The notes under the pieces were generated by a model. The model worked only from the letters and a program-made list of their open reading frames with translations. It was not told where the DNA came from and searched no databases. The position numbers were made by a program, and so were the translations under genes. Positions 8,015-16,619 of a stretch of 64,000 nt of DNA are shown in pieces (the stretch's first letter is position 1; each line of letters opens with the position of its first letter). The stretch comes from Auraticoccus monumenti (lineage in GTDB: Bacteria > Actinomycetota > Actinomycetes > Propionibacteriales > Propionibacteriaceae), in contig NZ_LT629688.1 of assembly GCF_900101785.1 (NCBI RefSeq), forward strand, positions 1,612,001 through 1,676,000. The letters are read 5' to 3'.

Positions 8015-8725
8015 TCACCCGCCGGCGAGGGCGGCGACGGCGTAGGCGGTGGCGTCCTGGGGGAGGGCGGCCTTGACGGCGCGGGTCCAGTCGTCGACGA
8101 GGACCTCCGTCGTCCCTGCCTCGATGCCGTCGAGGAGGGCGTTGGCGACGTCGGCAGCGGGGATCTTGTGGCCGTCGTAGTGGGCGGAGAAGTCGGTGTC
8201 GACCGCCCCGATGTGGACCGCGGAGACCAGGGTGCCCTGGTCGGCGAGCTCGAGGCGGATGCCGTTGGTCATGGCCCACGCGGCGGCCTTGGAGATGTGG
8301 TAGCCCGACATCCCGGGGATCGTGAACCAGCTCATCGCCGACAGCACGTTCGAGATCGCGCCACCGCCGTTGGCGCGCAGCGCGGGCGCGAAGGCGCGGA
8401 CGACGGACAGGGTGCCCCACAGGTGCGTGTCGAGCTCCCGCCGCAGCGGCTCCAGGTCACCGGCGGTGACCGCTCCGGGCAGGGCGATCCCCGCGTTGTT
8501 GACCAGCAGCGTGACGTCCGGGGCGGCGGCGGCTGCTGCGAGGACCTGGTCGTCGTCGGTGATGTCGAGCCTCAGCGGCACGACGCCCGGGACGTCGACC
8601 AGCTCGGGCCGTCGTGCGGCGGCGTAGACCTTCGTGGCGCCGCGAGCGAGGAGCTCCTCGACGACCGCGCGGCCGATGCCGCGGTTGGCGCCCGTCACGA
8701 GCGCGGTGGATCCGGTGACCTTCAT
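8015..8725 (-). CDS. short-chain dehydrogenase/reductase
   Basis: A 236-residue classical SDR: TGxxxGxG cofactor motif TGANRGIGRA near residue 10, NNAG at about 80, the catalytic Ser in NVLSAMSWF, and YxxxK as YHISK. The product ends AVAALAGG. It reads in the same direction as the saccharopine-dehydrogenase-like gene 40 bases upstream and probably shares its MerR-type promoter at 9861-9891. The substrate is unknown; co-regulation suggests a stress or detoxification role. Confidence 0.85.
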   Translation of the reverse strand: MKVTGSTALVTGANRGIGRAVVEELLARGATKVYAAARRPELVDVPGVVPLRLDITDDDQVLAAAAAAPDVTLLVNNAGIALPGAVTAGDLEPLRRELDTHLWGTLSVVRAFAPALRANGGGAISNVLSAMSWFTIPGMSGYHISKAAAWAMTNGIRLELADQGTLVSAVHIGAVDTDFSAHYDGHKIPAADVANALLDGIEAGTTEVLVDDWTRAVKAALPQDATAYAVAALAGG

Positions 8726-8765
8726 GGTGGAGCTCCTTGGTGTGCGAGGTGTCGGTGGGGGAGGG

Positions 8766-9788
8766 CTACGCAGCCGGCGCCTGGTCGCTGTGGTTCGTGA
8801 CCACTGCTCCCGATGCCGCGAGCTGGGAGAGGAACGGCTGGGGGGCCCACAGCAGCTCGGGGAGGTAGAGCCCGGGCCCGAGGGGCGCTCCACCGCCGGA
8901 CCCGAGCGCGACCTCGAGCGACAGGGTGACGCACAGGCCGGTGAGAGAGGCCTGCCCGGCGGCGAGCTCGAGGCTCCACCGGGCCAGACCGAGGTGACCC
9001 TCGTCGTCGCGGCCCCGGACCTCGACCACCATCTCCGCGGCGGGCGCTCCACCTCGTCGGCGGCTGGAGGAGGTGCCGGCGGCCAGGTCGAAGCGGATGT
9101 CGGGCGCTCGGGTGGCGGCGTAGAGGCTCGTGACGTCCAGCGGTGCGTAGGCGTCCGCGGCGACGGTCCGTCCGTCGATCGTCTGGATGGTGCCCGCAGC
9201 GGCGGCACCCGACACCCAGGAGCGACGGCCCGAGGCGAAGACCAGGGCGGCCGGGGCGTCTCGCTGCAACCGCTCCATGTCGTGCAGGGCCAGCGGGCCC
9301 GCCTCGTCCTCCTCGTCGAACAGGGCCCCGATGGTGATCGAGCGGACCTCGCTGAAGGCCTCCCCGGCCCTCAGGGCCAGGAACGTCGACGCCCCAGCCA
9401 TCCAGTGGCTGGCCAGCACCACGGGAGCTGCCTGTGGTCGGTGGGCGAAGGCGGCGAGCTCGGGGCCCAGCTCGACCAGCCCGTTGCCGATGTTGAGGTA
9501 GGGAACCTGCTGGTCCTGGGCCAGGGCCAGCCCGTGCAGCCCGTCGTCGGGGGCCAGCACCACCACGGCGGCCAGCGGCGGTACGTGTCCCAGTCCCATC
9601 CGTTCCCGGTCCATGTCGATCACCAGGCCCTCGGCGGTGCCCACCGTGTCGGCGACCTCACCCGCCGTAGCCGCGGACCGCCCACCCACCAGGACGGGCA
9701 CCTCGGGGTTCCGCTTCCGGAACCACTCGACCGCTCGTCGGCCGACCGTGCCGGTACCACCGGCGAACAGCACGGCAGCGTCCTGCAT
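8766..9788 (-). CDS. saccharopine dehydrogenase-like NAD(P)-binding protein
   Basis: A 340-residue protein starting with a Rossmann motif, LFAGGTGTVGRRAVEWF, followed by VLVGGRS and a D-rich strand. The later region is that of saccharopine dehydrogenase-like or trans-acting reductases with unassigned substrates. The ATG at 9788 is used because GAGGA lies 6 bases upstream; the open frame extends 26 codons further but that part overlaps the promoter. Expression is predicted from the MerR-type promoter at 9861-9891. Confidence 0.7.
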   Translation of the reverse strand: MQDAAVLFAGGTGTVGRRAVEWFRKRNPEVPVLVGGRSAATAGEVADTVGTAEGLVIDMDRERMGLGHVPPLAAVVVLAPDDGLHGLALAQDQQVPYLNIGNGLVELGPELAAFAHRPQAAPVVLASHWMAGASTFLALRAGEAFSEVRSITIGALFDEEDEAGPLALHDMERLQRDAPAALVFASGRRSWVSGAAAAGTIQTIDGRTVAADAYAPLDVTSLYAATRAPDIRFDLAAGTSSSRRRGGAPAAEMVVEVRGRDDEGHLGLARWSLELAAGQASLTGLCVTLSLEVALGSGGGAPLGPGLYLPELLWAPQPFLSQLAASGAVVTNHSDQAPAA

Positions 9789-9860
9789 GGGCGTCCTCTC
9801 CTCCGACGACGTGCTCGCCAGGAGCGGGGTGCTCCGGGGCGAGGAGGTGGTGCGGACACC

Positions 9861-9891
9861 AGTCAAGAGCGTGTTCCGGGAACCGGGTCAA
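9861..9891 (-). promoter_or_regulatory. MerR-type promoter of the saccharopine-dehydrogenase-like/SDR operon (copy 4 of 5)
   Basis: On the minus strand: -35 TTGACC (9891-9886), a 19-base spacer containing the near-perfect palindrome GTTCC-C-GGAAC followed by ACACG, and -10 TTGACT (9866-9861). This copy has one of the clearest inner dyads and best shows the likely operator. Confidence 0.7.
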
Positions 9892-9947
9892 GCCTCGGGC
9901 GCCGGCCGTCGCGCGAGGGCCCACCCACACCCTCGGGGCCACACCAC

Positions 9948-10868
9948 TCACGGGATGCGGACGCCGCCCAGGTCCATCAGCCGGGTCCAGACCCGTGCGG
10001 CGGTCCCCGGCGCCGGAGCAGCAGTGCGCACGTCGGCGGCGATGCGCGTGGGCACGCCGCGTGCTCCGTCGGCAGGGCCGTAGTACTCCCCGCCCTCGGC
10101 CCAGGGATCGGTGAGTGCCCTGACCCCCGGCCACGCCGCCGTGTCCTTGCCCTGCGCCCACGGGGTGTAGGGGTTGCGCTGGTGGCGCACGGTCTCGTCG
10201 CGGACACCGGGACGACGGGGCGTCCTGGCGTCCACGGCCACCCCGGGGTGGGTGACGATCGAGGCGAGGGAGAGTCCTGCTGCTCGGAAGCGACGATCGA
10301 GCTCGAAGGCGAACACCTCCGTCGCCGTCTTCGCCTTCACGTAGGCGCCGATCCCGGTGCGCGGTACCCGGTCGACGTCGGTCAGGCTCATCCGGAACTG
10401 CCGCACGAAGCTGGTCGAGGCGTGGACGACGCGGACCAGCCGTTCCCCACCCTGGTCGGTGAGGAACGGCATCAGCCGAGCGACGAGCGCGACGTTCGCG
10501 ACGGTGTGGGTGCCGAGCATCAGCGGCAGGCCGTCCTCGGTGCGGGCGGTGCGTGAGAACGGCATCGCCCCGCCGTTGAGGAAGAGCCCGTCCAGTCGCG
10601 GGAGCCTGGTCAGCTCGGTGGCCGCGGCGGCCACCGAGGCGAGGGACGTCAGGTCGATCTGCACGTGGTGGGTGATCGCGCCCGGCACCTGCTCGCGGAT
10701 GGCAGCGCTCGCCCGCTGCAGCTTCGCGGGCGAGCGCGAGGCCAGCACGACCTCCGCGCCGGCAGAGGCGAGCTGCTCGGCGGCGAAGTAGCCGATGCCA
10801 CCGGTGGCCCCGGTGACGGCGTAGACGCGACCACGCAGATCGGGCAGCTGCTCTGGATCCCAGGTCAT
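9948..10868 (-). CDS. short-chain dehydrogenase/reductase, retinol-dehydrogenase-like
   Basis: A 306-residue SDR with TGATGGIGYFAAEQLASAG (cofactor motif near residue 20) and LASRSPAK, indicating NADP preference. LDGLFLNGGA replaces the usual NNAG, HASTSF carries the catalytic Ser, and YVKAK supplies the Tyr/Lys pair. The C-terminus is longer than in small SDRs, as in the RDH/WWOX-like branch. The ATG at 10868 has GAAGGGGA upstream. It has its own MerR-type promoter at 10954-10984. Confidence 0.82.
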   Translation of the reverse strand: MTWDPEQLPDLRGRVYAVTGATGGIGYFAAEQLASAGAEVVLASRSPAKLQRASAAIREQVPGAITHHVQIDLTSLASVAAAATELTRLPRLDGLFLNGGAMPFSRTARTEDGLPLMLGTHTVANVALVARLMPFLTDQGGERLVRVVHASTSFVRQFRMSLTDVDRVPRTGIGAYVKAKTATEVFAFELDRRFRAAGLSLASIVTHPGVAVDARTPRRPGVRDETVRHQRNPYTPWAQGKDTAAWPGVRALTDPWAEGGEYYGPADGARGVPTRIAADVRTAAPAPGTAARVWTRLMDLGGVRIP

Positions 10869-10953
10869 GCACTTCCCCTTCGAGACGGGTGGAGCCGACG
10901 TCGTGGTGGTGCAGTCCAGCCGGGCCGCCGTCCGGTGCTCCGGCGTCGTCGTC

Positions 10954-10984
10954 AGTGAAGACCGTGTCCTCAGGACCGGGTCAA
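10954..10984 (-). promoter_or_regulatory. MerR-type promoter of the second SDR gene (copy 5 of 5)
   Basis: On the minus strand: -35 TTGACC (10984-10979), a 19-base spacer with GTCCT-G-AGGAC (palindrome around one base) then ACACGGTC, and -10 TTCACT (10959-10954). The dyad arms differ from copy 4 (GTCCT against GTTCC) but keep their symmetry, as expected of compensated operator changes. Confidence 0.7.
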
Positions 10985-11013
10985 GCAGCGGCTGCTTGGC
11001 GTGGCGGAGCAGC

Positions 11014-12117
11014 ATGATCGGCATGGTCCAGACGGCGCGCGAGAGCACCGTGACGTCGTCGCGCCCGCGTCTGGTCGGCGTGGACGCCGCCCGCGGGCTG
11101 GCCCTGCTGGGGATGTTCGTGGCCCACGCCGCACCCCGCGGGGCAGCCGACGGCTGGGACCACCTGCTGCTCGAGGCCGCTTCGGAGCGGTCGCGGCTGC
11201 TGTTCGCCGTCACCGCCGGGCTGGGGCTCGGGCTGCTGACCGGGGGGAGCGCGCCGTCGGCGGACCGCACGGGTCTGCGCCGCCGGATCGCGGTCCGCGG
11301 GCTCTTCCTGCTGGTGCTCGGCTCGCTGCTGACCCTGCTGGACCCACCGGTGCGGGTGATCCTGGACGAGTACGGGGCGGCCTTCCTGCTGGTGCTCCCG
11401 GTGCTCTTCCTGCCCCGCCGCTGGCTGCTCGGCGCCGGGGCCGCCGGGGTGGTGCTGCTGTCGGGGCTGGCCGCCGCCCTGGGCACGGTCCCCGCCGTCC
11501 GCGGCCAGCGGTCCGAGCCCTGGGGGTTCCTGGTCGACTGGCTGGTGACCGGGGCCTACCCGCTGCTGATCTGGGTCCCGGTGCTGCTGCTGACCCTGGG
11601 CTGCGTCCGGCTCGACCTGGCCCGGACCCGACGGGTCGCCGTGATCGCGGTGCTGGCGCTGGGGGCCGCGGTCGTCGGCCTCCTCGTCGGCGGGCTGGTC
11701 GCGACACCGGTGGAGGTGGCGGTCGGGTCGACGGTCCGGGGCGTGCCCCGGCTGGCCCTCGGCACCTCCCTCACCGTGGCCGGCAACGTCGCCCTCGGTC
11801 TGGCGGTCGCGCTCGGTCTGGTGCTGCTGACGTCCTCCGCGGGCCTCGTCGGCCGGGTGGCTCGCCGCGCGCTCTCGCCGCTGGCGGCCGCCGGGTCGAT
11901 GCCGCTCACCCTCTACACCGCCCACGTGCTGCTGCTGGAGCTGCTGGCCGGTGAGGACCGCCGTCTCGACGACTCCTGGGCGCTGGTGGCGGGCCTGGTG
12001 GTCGGCTCGCTGGTGGTCGGCTGGGCCTGGCGGCGCTGGATGGGACGCGGACCGCTGGAGCAGCTGGTCGTGGCGCTGTCCGCCCCGTCGCGACGAGGCC
12101 CGACCGCCACGCCATGA
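11014..12117 (+). CDS. DUF418/DUF1624-like (heparan-alpha-glucosaminide acetyltransferase-like) membrane protein
   Basis: A 367-residue protein with about ten transmembrane helices. It opens with the family signature RLVGVDAARGLALLGMFVAHAAP, in which the D and R of DxxRG are conserved, and ends with a SMPLTLYTAHVLLLELL helix. YeiB/DUF418 and related acyltransferase-like membrane proteins share this layout, and their activity is mostly unproven. The ATG at 11014 follows GGAG by 4 bases; ATG 11023 is an alternative. It is divergent from the SDR gene, with its start 30 bases from that gene's -35 box. Confidence 0.75.
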   Translation: MIGMVQTARESTVTSSRPRLVGVDAARGLALLGMFVAHAAPRGAADGWDHLLLEAASERSRLLFAVTAGLGLGLLTGGSAPSADRTGLRRRIAVRGLFLLVLGSLLTLLDPPVRVILDEYGAAFLLVLPVLFLPRRWLLGAGAAGVVLLSGLAAALGTVPAVRGQRSEPWGFLVDWLVTGAYPLLIWVPVLLLTLGCVRLDLARTRRVAVIAVLALGAAVVGLLVGGLVATPVEVAVGSTVRGVPRLALGTSLTVAGNVALGLAVALGLVLLTSSAGLVGRVARRALSPLAAAGSMPLTLYTAHVLLLELLAGEDRRLDDSWALVAGLVVGSLVVGWAWRRWMGRGPLEQLVVALSAPSRRGPTATP

Positions 12118-12154
12118 GGGGGACCTGGGGCCGCCGGGGGTGTCAGGATGAGTC

Positions 12155-12880
12155 ATGTCCGCTGCTGAGAGGCCTGCTGCCGCTGGACCGGGCTGGCGCC
12201 TGGACCAGGTGTCCTCGGCCGGCCGGGAGAACCTCGACCCCGTCCACGTCGCCCGCTACGACGCGATCGAGGACGCCGACGCCGAGGCCGAGGTCGCGCT
12301 GCTGGGACGGCTGGGCCTGGATCGGCAGTCGGTCGTGGTCGACGTGGGCACCGGCACCGGTCAGCTCGCGCTGGCGGTCGCCCCCCACTGCGCGCGCGTG
12401 GTGGCCGTCGACGTCTCGCCGGTGATGCGTGCGCGGCTGCGGGACAAGCTGGACCGGGTCGGGGCGCGGAACGTCGAGGTGGTGGCGGCCGGCTTCCTGG
12501 ACTACGAGCACCAGGGTCCGCCCGCCGACGTCGTCTACTCCCGGTACGCGCTCCACCACGTCCCCGACTTCTGGAAGGGGGTGGCCCTCGCCCGGCTGCA
12601 CGCCGTCCTGCGCCCCGGTGGCGTGCTGAGGCTCTGGGACGTCGTCTACCACTTCGAGCCGGCCGAGGCGGAGGCCCGGCTCGAGGCGTGGTGCGCCACC
12701 GGGGGACCCGAGGGTGGCCCGGGCTGGAGCCGGGGCGACCTCGAGGAGCACGTGCGCGAGGAGCACTCCACCTACACCTGGGTGCTGGAGGGACTGGCCG
12801 AGCGCGCCGGGTTCCGGGTCGAGCAGGCGCTCCACTCCGCGGACGGGATCTTCGCCAGGTACGTCTTCCGACGTCCCTGA
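12155..12880 (+). CDS. class I SAM-dependent methyltransferase
   Basis: A 241-residue methyltransferase: motif I VVVDVGTGTGQLALAVA, acidic end of strand 2 VAVDVSPVM, motif II region ADVVYSRYALHHVPDFWKG, and LRPGGVLRLWDVVYHF. This is the Methyltransf_11/25 type that acts on small molecules; the substrate is unknown. A CAGGAT five bases before the ATG could be the -10 box of a nearly leaderless transcript. It converges on the acetyltransferase gene with only 8 bases between stop codons. Confidence 0.85.
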   Translation: MSAAERPAAAGPGWRLDQVSSAGRENLDPVHVARYDAIEDADAEAEVALLGRLGLDRQSVVVDVGTGTGQLALAVAPHCARVVAVDVSPVMRARLRDKLDRVGARNVEVVAAGFLDYEHQGPPADVVYSRYALHHVPDFWKGVALARLHAVLRPGGVLRLWDVVYHFEPAEAEARLEAWCATGGPEGGPGWSRGDLEEHVREEHSTYTWVLEGLAERAGFRVEQALHSADGIFARYVFRRP

Positions 12881-12888
12881 CGGCCCGG

Positions 12889-13209
12889 TCACTCCTCCGG
12901 CGTGGCCGCGTTCCCGGTCCTCGGCGCGGAGCCGTAGAGCAGGTCGGCGTAGTCGGGGTGGCGCTCGATCCAGCCGCGCACGAAGGGGCACACCACCAGC
13001 ACCTTGACGTCGCGGCGGCGGATGTCGTCCAGGGCGTGGCGAGCCAGCGCGCCGCCCACCCCCTGCCCCTCGGAGGCGGGCAGCACCTCCGTGTGCATGA
13101 CCACCATCAGGCCGTCGGCCAGCTGGTACTCCAGGTAGCCGGCGAGCTCCTCGCCGGCGCGGGCCTCGAAGCGGGAGGCGGTGGCGACGTCGGTGAGAAC
13201 CAGGTCCAT
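12889..13209 (-). CDS. small GNAT-type N-acetyltransferase (YjdJ-like)
   Basis: A 106-residue minimal GNAT protein. It has LAGYLEYQL and VMHTEVLPASEGQGVGGALARHAL, where the GQGVGGAL loop binds the acetyl-CoA pyrophosphate. The short VLVVCPFVRGWIERHPDY ending is characteristic of the Acetyltransf_CG/YjdJ branch. The acceptor is unknown. The ATG at 13209 is preceded by -10 CAGAAT at 13222-13217 with a 7-base gap and no ribosome site, so it is probably leaderless. It is divergent from menC. Confidence 0.8.
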   Translation of the reverse strand: MDLVLTDVATASRFEARAGEELAGYLEYQLADGLMVVMHTEVLPASEGQGVGGALARHALDDIRRRDVKVLVVCPFVRGWIERHPDYADLLYGSAPRTGNAATPEE

Positions 13210-13216
13210 GGCCGCG

Positions 13217-13222
13217 ATTCTG
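13217..13222 (-). promoter_or_regulatory. -10 box of leaderless GNAT gene
   Basis: CAGAAT on the minus strand lies 7 bases before the ATG at 13209. This spacing puts transcription start at or next to the start codon, and no Shine-Dalgarno sequence is present. Confidence 0.45.
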
Positions 13223-13259
13223 GCAGAGCAGGGCGCGGAGGGCACCGGTCGACCACGGA

Positions 13260-13265
13260 TAGGCT
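13260..13265 (+). promoter_or_regulatory. -10 box of leaderless menC-menD operon
   Basis: TAGGCT is followed by 6 bases and the GTG start of menC at 13272. There is no room for a ribosome site, so the transcript should begin at the start codon. The same TAGGCT/TAGGGT-N6/7-start layout occurs at 32902, 53009 and 55889. Confidence 0.55.
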
Positions 13266-13271
13266 GACCGG

Positions 13272-14264
13272 GTGAGCCTCCCACCCCTCGACGACGCCGA
13301 CGTGGAGGTCTACGACGTCGCGATGCGCACCCGATTCCGCGGCATCGAACGGCGCCAGGGCCTGCTGGTGCGGGGCCCGGCGGGCTGGGGCGAGTGGAGC
13401 CCCTTCCTCGACTACTCCGGGGCCGAGCTCGTCCCCTGGTGGCGGGCCTGCCGGGAGGCCGCTGGCACGGGGTTCCCGGCGCCGGTGCGGGACCGGGTGC
13501 CGGTGAACTGCACCGTCCCCGCGCTGGACCCCGAGCCCGCCTCCGCCCTGGTCGCCGGCTCCGGCTGCCGCACCGCCAAGGTCAAGGTGGCCGAGCCCGG
13601 GCAGACCCTGGCCGAGGACGTCGCCCGGGTCGGGGCCGTCCGCGACGCCCTGGGACCCGACGGGGCGGTCCGGGTCGACGCCAACGGGGCCTGGGACGTG
13701 GACGGGGCCGAGCGGGCGATCGGTCTGCTGCGGCGGTACGGGCTGGAGTACGTCGAGCAGCCCTGCGCCCGCACCGAGGAGCTGGCCGAGCTGCGCCGTC
13801 GTCTGGCCCGCCGCGGCTGGGACGTCCCGGTGGCGGCCGACGAGTCGATCCGGCGCAGCGGGGACCCCGAGCGGGTGGTCGCCCTGGAGGCGGCCGACGT
13901 GGTGGTGCTCAAGGTGCAGCCCCTCGGCGGGGTGGCCGCCTGCCTGGAGCTGGCCGAGCGGCTCGGGCTGCCGGTGGTGGTCTCCAGCGCCCTGGAGACC
14001 TCGGTCGGCATCGCGGCGGGGCTGGCCCTGGCCGCAGCGCTGCCCGAGCTGCCCTTCGCCTGCGGGCTGAACACCGTCCCGCTGCTCACCGACGACGTGG
14101 TCGACCACCCGCTGCGCGCCGTCGACGGCGAGATCGTGCTGCGGGACGTCCGGCCCAGCGCGGAGCGGCTGGCTGCGGTCCGGGCCGACGAGGCGACCCG
14201 GGAGCGCTGGCTGGACCGGCTCCGGGCCACCCGGGAGCTCGACGCCGCCGGGTCCCGCCGGTGA
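13272..14264 (+). CDS. menC: o-succinylbenzoate synthase
   Basis: Dehydrates SHCHC to o-succinylbenzoate in menaquinone synthesis. The 330-residue enolase-superfamily protein shows the catalytic set: KVKV (Lys 103/105), RVDANGAW (Asp about 136), VEQP (Glu 162), ADES (Asp 190) and VLKVQPLGG (Lys 214). The divergent actinobacterial N-terminal capping domain (EVYDVAMRTRFRGIERRQG) is also present. The GTG start is leaderless. Its stop codon overlaps menD by four bases (GTGA), and menD supplies the previous pathway intermediate. Confidence 0.93.
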   Translation: MSLPPLDDADVEVYDVAMRTRFRGIERRQGLLVRGPAGWGEWSPFLDYSGAELVPWWRACREAAGTGFPAPVRDRVPVNCTVPALDPEPASALVAGSGCRTAKVKVAEPGQTLAEDVARVGAVRDALGPDGAVRVDANGAWDVDGAERAIGLLRRYGLEYVEQPCARTEELAELRRRLARRGWDVPVAADESIRRSGDPERVVALEAADVVVLKVQPLGGVAACLELAERLGLPVVVSSALETSVGIAAGLALAAALPELPFACGLNTVPLLTDDVVDHPLRAVDGEIVLRDVRPSAERLAAVRADEATRERWLDRLRATRELDAAGSRR

Positions 14265-15913
14265 GCGCCGTGGAGCCGGGGTCCGAGCAGCCGGTGAGCG
14301 TGCGGGCGGCGATGGTGCTGGTGGCCGAGCTGGCCGCCCTGGGGGTGCGGGAGGTCGTGCTCTCCCCGGGCTCGCGGAACGCCCCGCTGGCCTACGCGGT
14401 CGAGGCCGCCGACCGGGCCGGGCTGCTGCGGCTGCACGTCCGGGTCGACGAGCGCAGCGCCGGCTTCACCGCGCTGGGGATGGCCCGCGGCAGCGGCGCC
14501 CCGGTGGTCCTGGTGACCACCTCCGGCACGGCCGTGGCCAACCTGCACCCGGCGGTGCTGGAGGCCGACCACGCGCAGGTGCCGCTGGTGGTGGTCAGCG
14601 CCGACCGGCCCGCCGCCATGCTGGACACGGGCGCCAACCAGACCACCCGCCAGGTCGGGCTCTTCGCCGAGTCGGTGCGGGTGGCCGCCCGGCTGGCCGC
14701 CGACGAGCGGTCCCTGGACGCGCTGCCCGCGGTGGCGCGGCGGCTGGTGCTCGCCGCCCGCGGCGACCTGAGCCGCACCCCCGGACCGGTCCACCTCAAC
14801 CTCGAGCTCGACGACCCGCTGACCCCGACGGCCCCGCTCGACGCCCTGCCCGCCGGTCACCCGCTGCGGACCACGTCGGCGGCCCCCGCCAGCATCACCC
14901 TGCCCGCCGACGACGGCACCGTGGTGCTGGTCGGCGACGCCACCCCGGCGGCCGGGGCCGCCGCCCGCCGGCTGGCCGAGGAGGCCGGGGTGCCGCTGCT
15001 CAGCGAGCCCTCCGGCAACGCGCGCTCGGGACCGTCGGCCGTGGCCGGCTACCGGCTGCTGCTGGACGGGCCCCTGGGCCGGGGGATCACCCGGGTGGTG
15101 TGCGTCGGGCACCCGACGCTGTCCCGCCCCGTCACCCGGCTGCTGTCCCGCCGCGACGTCGAGCTGGTGGTGCTGAGCGACGGCAGCCGCTGGGTGGACC
15201 CGGGCCACCGGGCCTCCTCCGTCGCCCAGGCGGTCAGCATCCCCGCCGGCGACGGGTCCTGGCTGGACCGGTGGCGCACCGCGGACCGTGAGCTGGGTGC
15301 CCGGCTGGCCGACCTGCTGGCCGCCGAGCCGTGGCCGAACGGGCCGGCGCTGGCCGCGGCGGTGGCCGGGAGCCTGGGTGCTGCCGACATCTGGCTGCTC
15401 GGGTCCTCGCAGTCGGTCCGCGACGCCGACCTGGCGCCGGTGTGGGGGGCGAGCGCCCCGCAGGTGCACGCGAACCGGGGGCTGGCCGGCATCGACGGCA
15501 CCGTCTCCACCGCGGTCGGGCTGTCGCTCGGGACCGGCCGGGGGGTGACGGCGCTGGTCGGCGACCTGACCTTCCTGCACGACGCCAACGGGCTGCTGAT
15601 CGGACCCGACGAGCCCCGCGCGGACGTCCGCGTCGTGGTGGCCAACGACCGCGGCGGGGCCATCTTCGCCACCCTCGAGCAGGGACGCCCGGAGCTGGCC
15701 GCCCCCTTCGAACGCCTTTTCGGGACGCCGCACCGGGTCGACCTGAGAGCGCTGGCCGCGGCCCACGGGGTGAAGCACCGGCCGGTCCGGGACCAGGACG
15801 AGCTCACCGACCTGCTCAGCCGGCGCATCACCGGCCTGGAGGTCGTCGAGGTCGCCCTGGACCGCTCGGGCCGTCGCGACCTGGACGCCCGCATCCGCGC
15901 CCTCGCCCCCTGA
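14261..15913 (+). CDS. menD: 2-succinyl-5-enolpyruvyl-6-hydroxy-3-cyclohexene-1-carboxylate synthase
   Basis: A 550-residue thiamine-diphosphate enzyme that joins isochorismate and 2-oxoglutarate in menaquinone synthesis. Seen: LSPGSRNAPLAYA (substrate Arg/Ser loop), VDERSAGFTALGMARG (catalytic Glu of the ThDP enzyme), TTSGTAVANLHPAVLEA, and the C-terminal ThDP/Mg site LVGDLTFLHDANGLL with VVVANDRGGAIF. Length and domain order (PYR, middle, PP) match the family. The GTG at 14261 overlaps the menC stop. The isochorismate comes from MenF encoded at 31593. Confidence 0.95.
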   Translation: MSAVEPGSEQPVSVRAAMVLVAELAALGVREVVLSPGSRNAPLAYAVEAADRAGLLRLHVRVDERSAGFTALGMARGSGAPVVLVTTSGTAVANLHPAVLEADHAQVPLVVVSADRPAAMLDTGANQTTRQVGLFAESVRVAARLAADERSLDALPAVARRLVLAARGDLSRTPGPVHLNLELDDPLTPTAPLDALPAGHPLRTTSAAPASITLPADDGTVVLVGDATPAAGAAARRLAEEAGVPLLSEPSGNARSGPSAVAGYRLLLDGPLGRGITRVVCVGHPTLSRPVTRLLSRRDVELVVLSDGSRWVDPGHRASSVAQAVSIPAGDGSWLDRWRTADRELGARLADLLAAEPWPNGPALAAAVAGSLGAADIWLLGSSQSVRDADLAPVWGASAPQVHANRGLAGIDGTVSTAVGLSLGTGRGVTALVGDLTFLHDANGLLIGPDEPRADVRVVVANDRGGAIFATLEQGRPELAAPFERLFGTPHRVDLRALAAAHGVKHRPVRDQDELTDLLSRRITGLEVVEVALDRSGRRDLDARIRALAP

Positions 15914-16043
15914 ACCAGACACCCCTCCCGGCCCCGCCTCCTCCCGGTGGACGTGGTGCGCCCGACCCCAGTCGCCCGGCGCACTCATGGTCTCCTCACG
16001 GCCCGCCCGGCGGTGGCGCGCAGCGTTGGTCGAGGGGAGGAGC

Positions 16044-16466
16044 ATGGGGCGCATGGCCTCCGCACCCACCCCCACGCCGCTGACCGACGAGCTCACCACC
16101 CTGCTGCGTTCGGGGGCGACCTGCTACCTCAGCACCCTGATGCCGGACGGCTCGCCCCAGCTCACCCAGGTCTGGGTGGACACCGACGGCCAGGACGTCC
16201 TGGTCAACACCGTCGTGGGGCACCAGAAGGCGAGGAACGTCGCCCGCGACCCCCGCGTCACCGTGGCGGTGTCGGACCCGGCCCGGCCGTCGCGCTACTC
16301 CGAGATCCGGGGACGGGTCAGCGCCGCCACCACCGACGGTGCGGCCGAGCACATCGAGCTGCTGGCCCAGCGCTACCTGGGCGGGCCCTACCCGTGGTTC
16401 GGGGGCCGGGACCAGCAGCGGCTGCTGCTGACCATCACCCCGGAGCGCATCAACTCGATGGGCTGA
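16044..16466 (+). CDS. PPOX-class F420/flavin-dependent oxidoreductase
   Basis: A 140-residue split-barrel protein of the pyridoxamine 5'-phosphate oxidase-like superfamily. The core motifs are ATCYLSTLMPDGSPQLTQVWVD, VNTVVGHQKARNVARDPRVTV and YSEIRGRV. Actinobacterial members often use F420 and reduce or bind small molecules; the substrate is unknown. The ATG at 16044 has GGAGG just upstream; ATG 16053 is an alternative giving better spacing to the same site. Confidence 0.82.
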   Translation: MGRMASAPTPTPLTDELTTLLRSGATCYLSTLMPDGSPQLTQVWVDTDGQDVLVNTVVGHQKARNVARDPRVTVAVSDPARPSRYSEIRGRVSAATTDGAAEHIELLAQRYLGGPYPWFGGRDQQRLLLTITPERINSMG

Positions 16467-16619
16467 GACAGCGGGTCGCGACGAGCGGTGGCCCGGGCGA
16501 CCGGGGAGCGTCGACGGGCTCGAGCGGGGAGCGGCTTCGCCCACGTGACGCCCCGGTGTCGGCCGCCCGACGGGGGGTAGAGCAGCAGAACCACTCTTCC
16601 CGAGTACTGGAGGCTTCCC

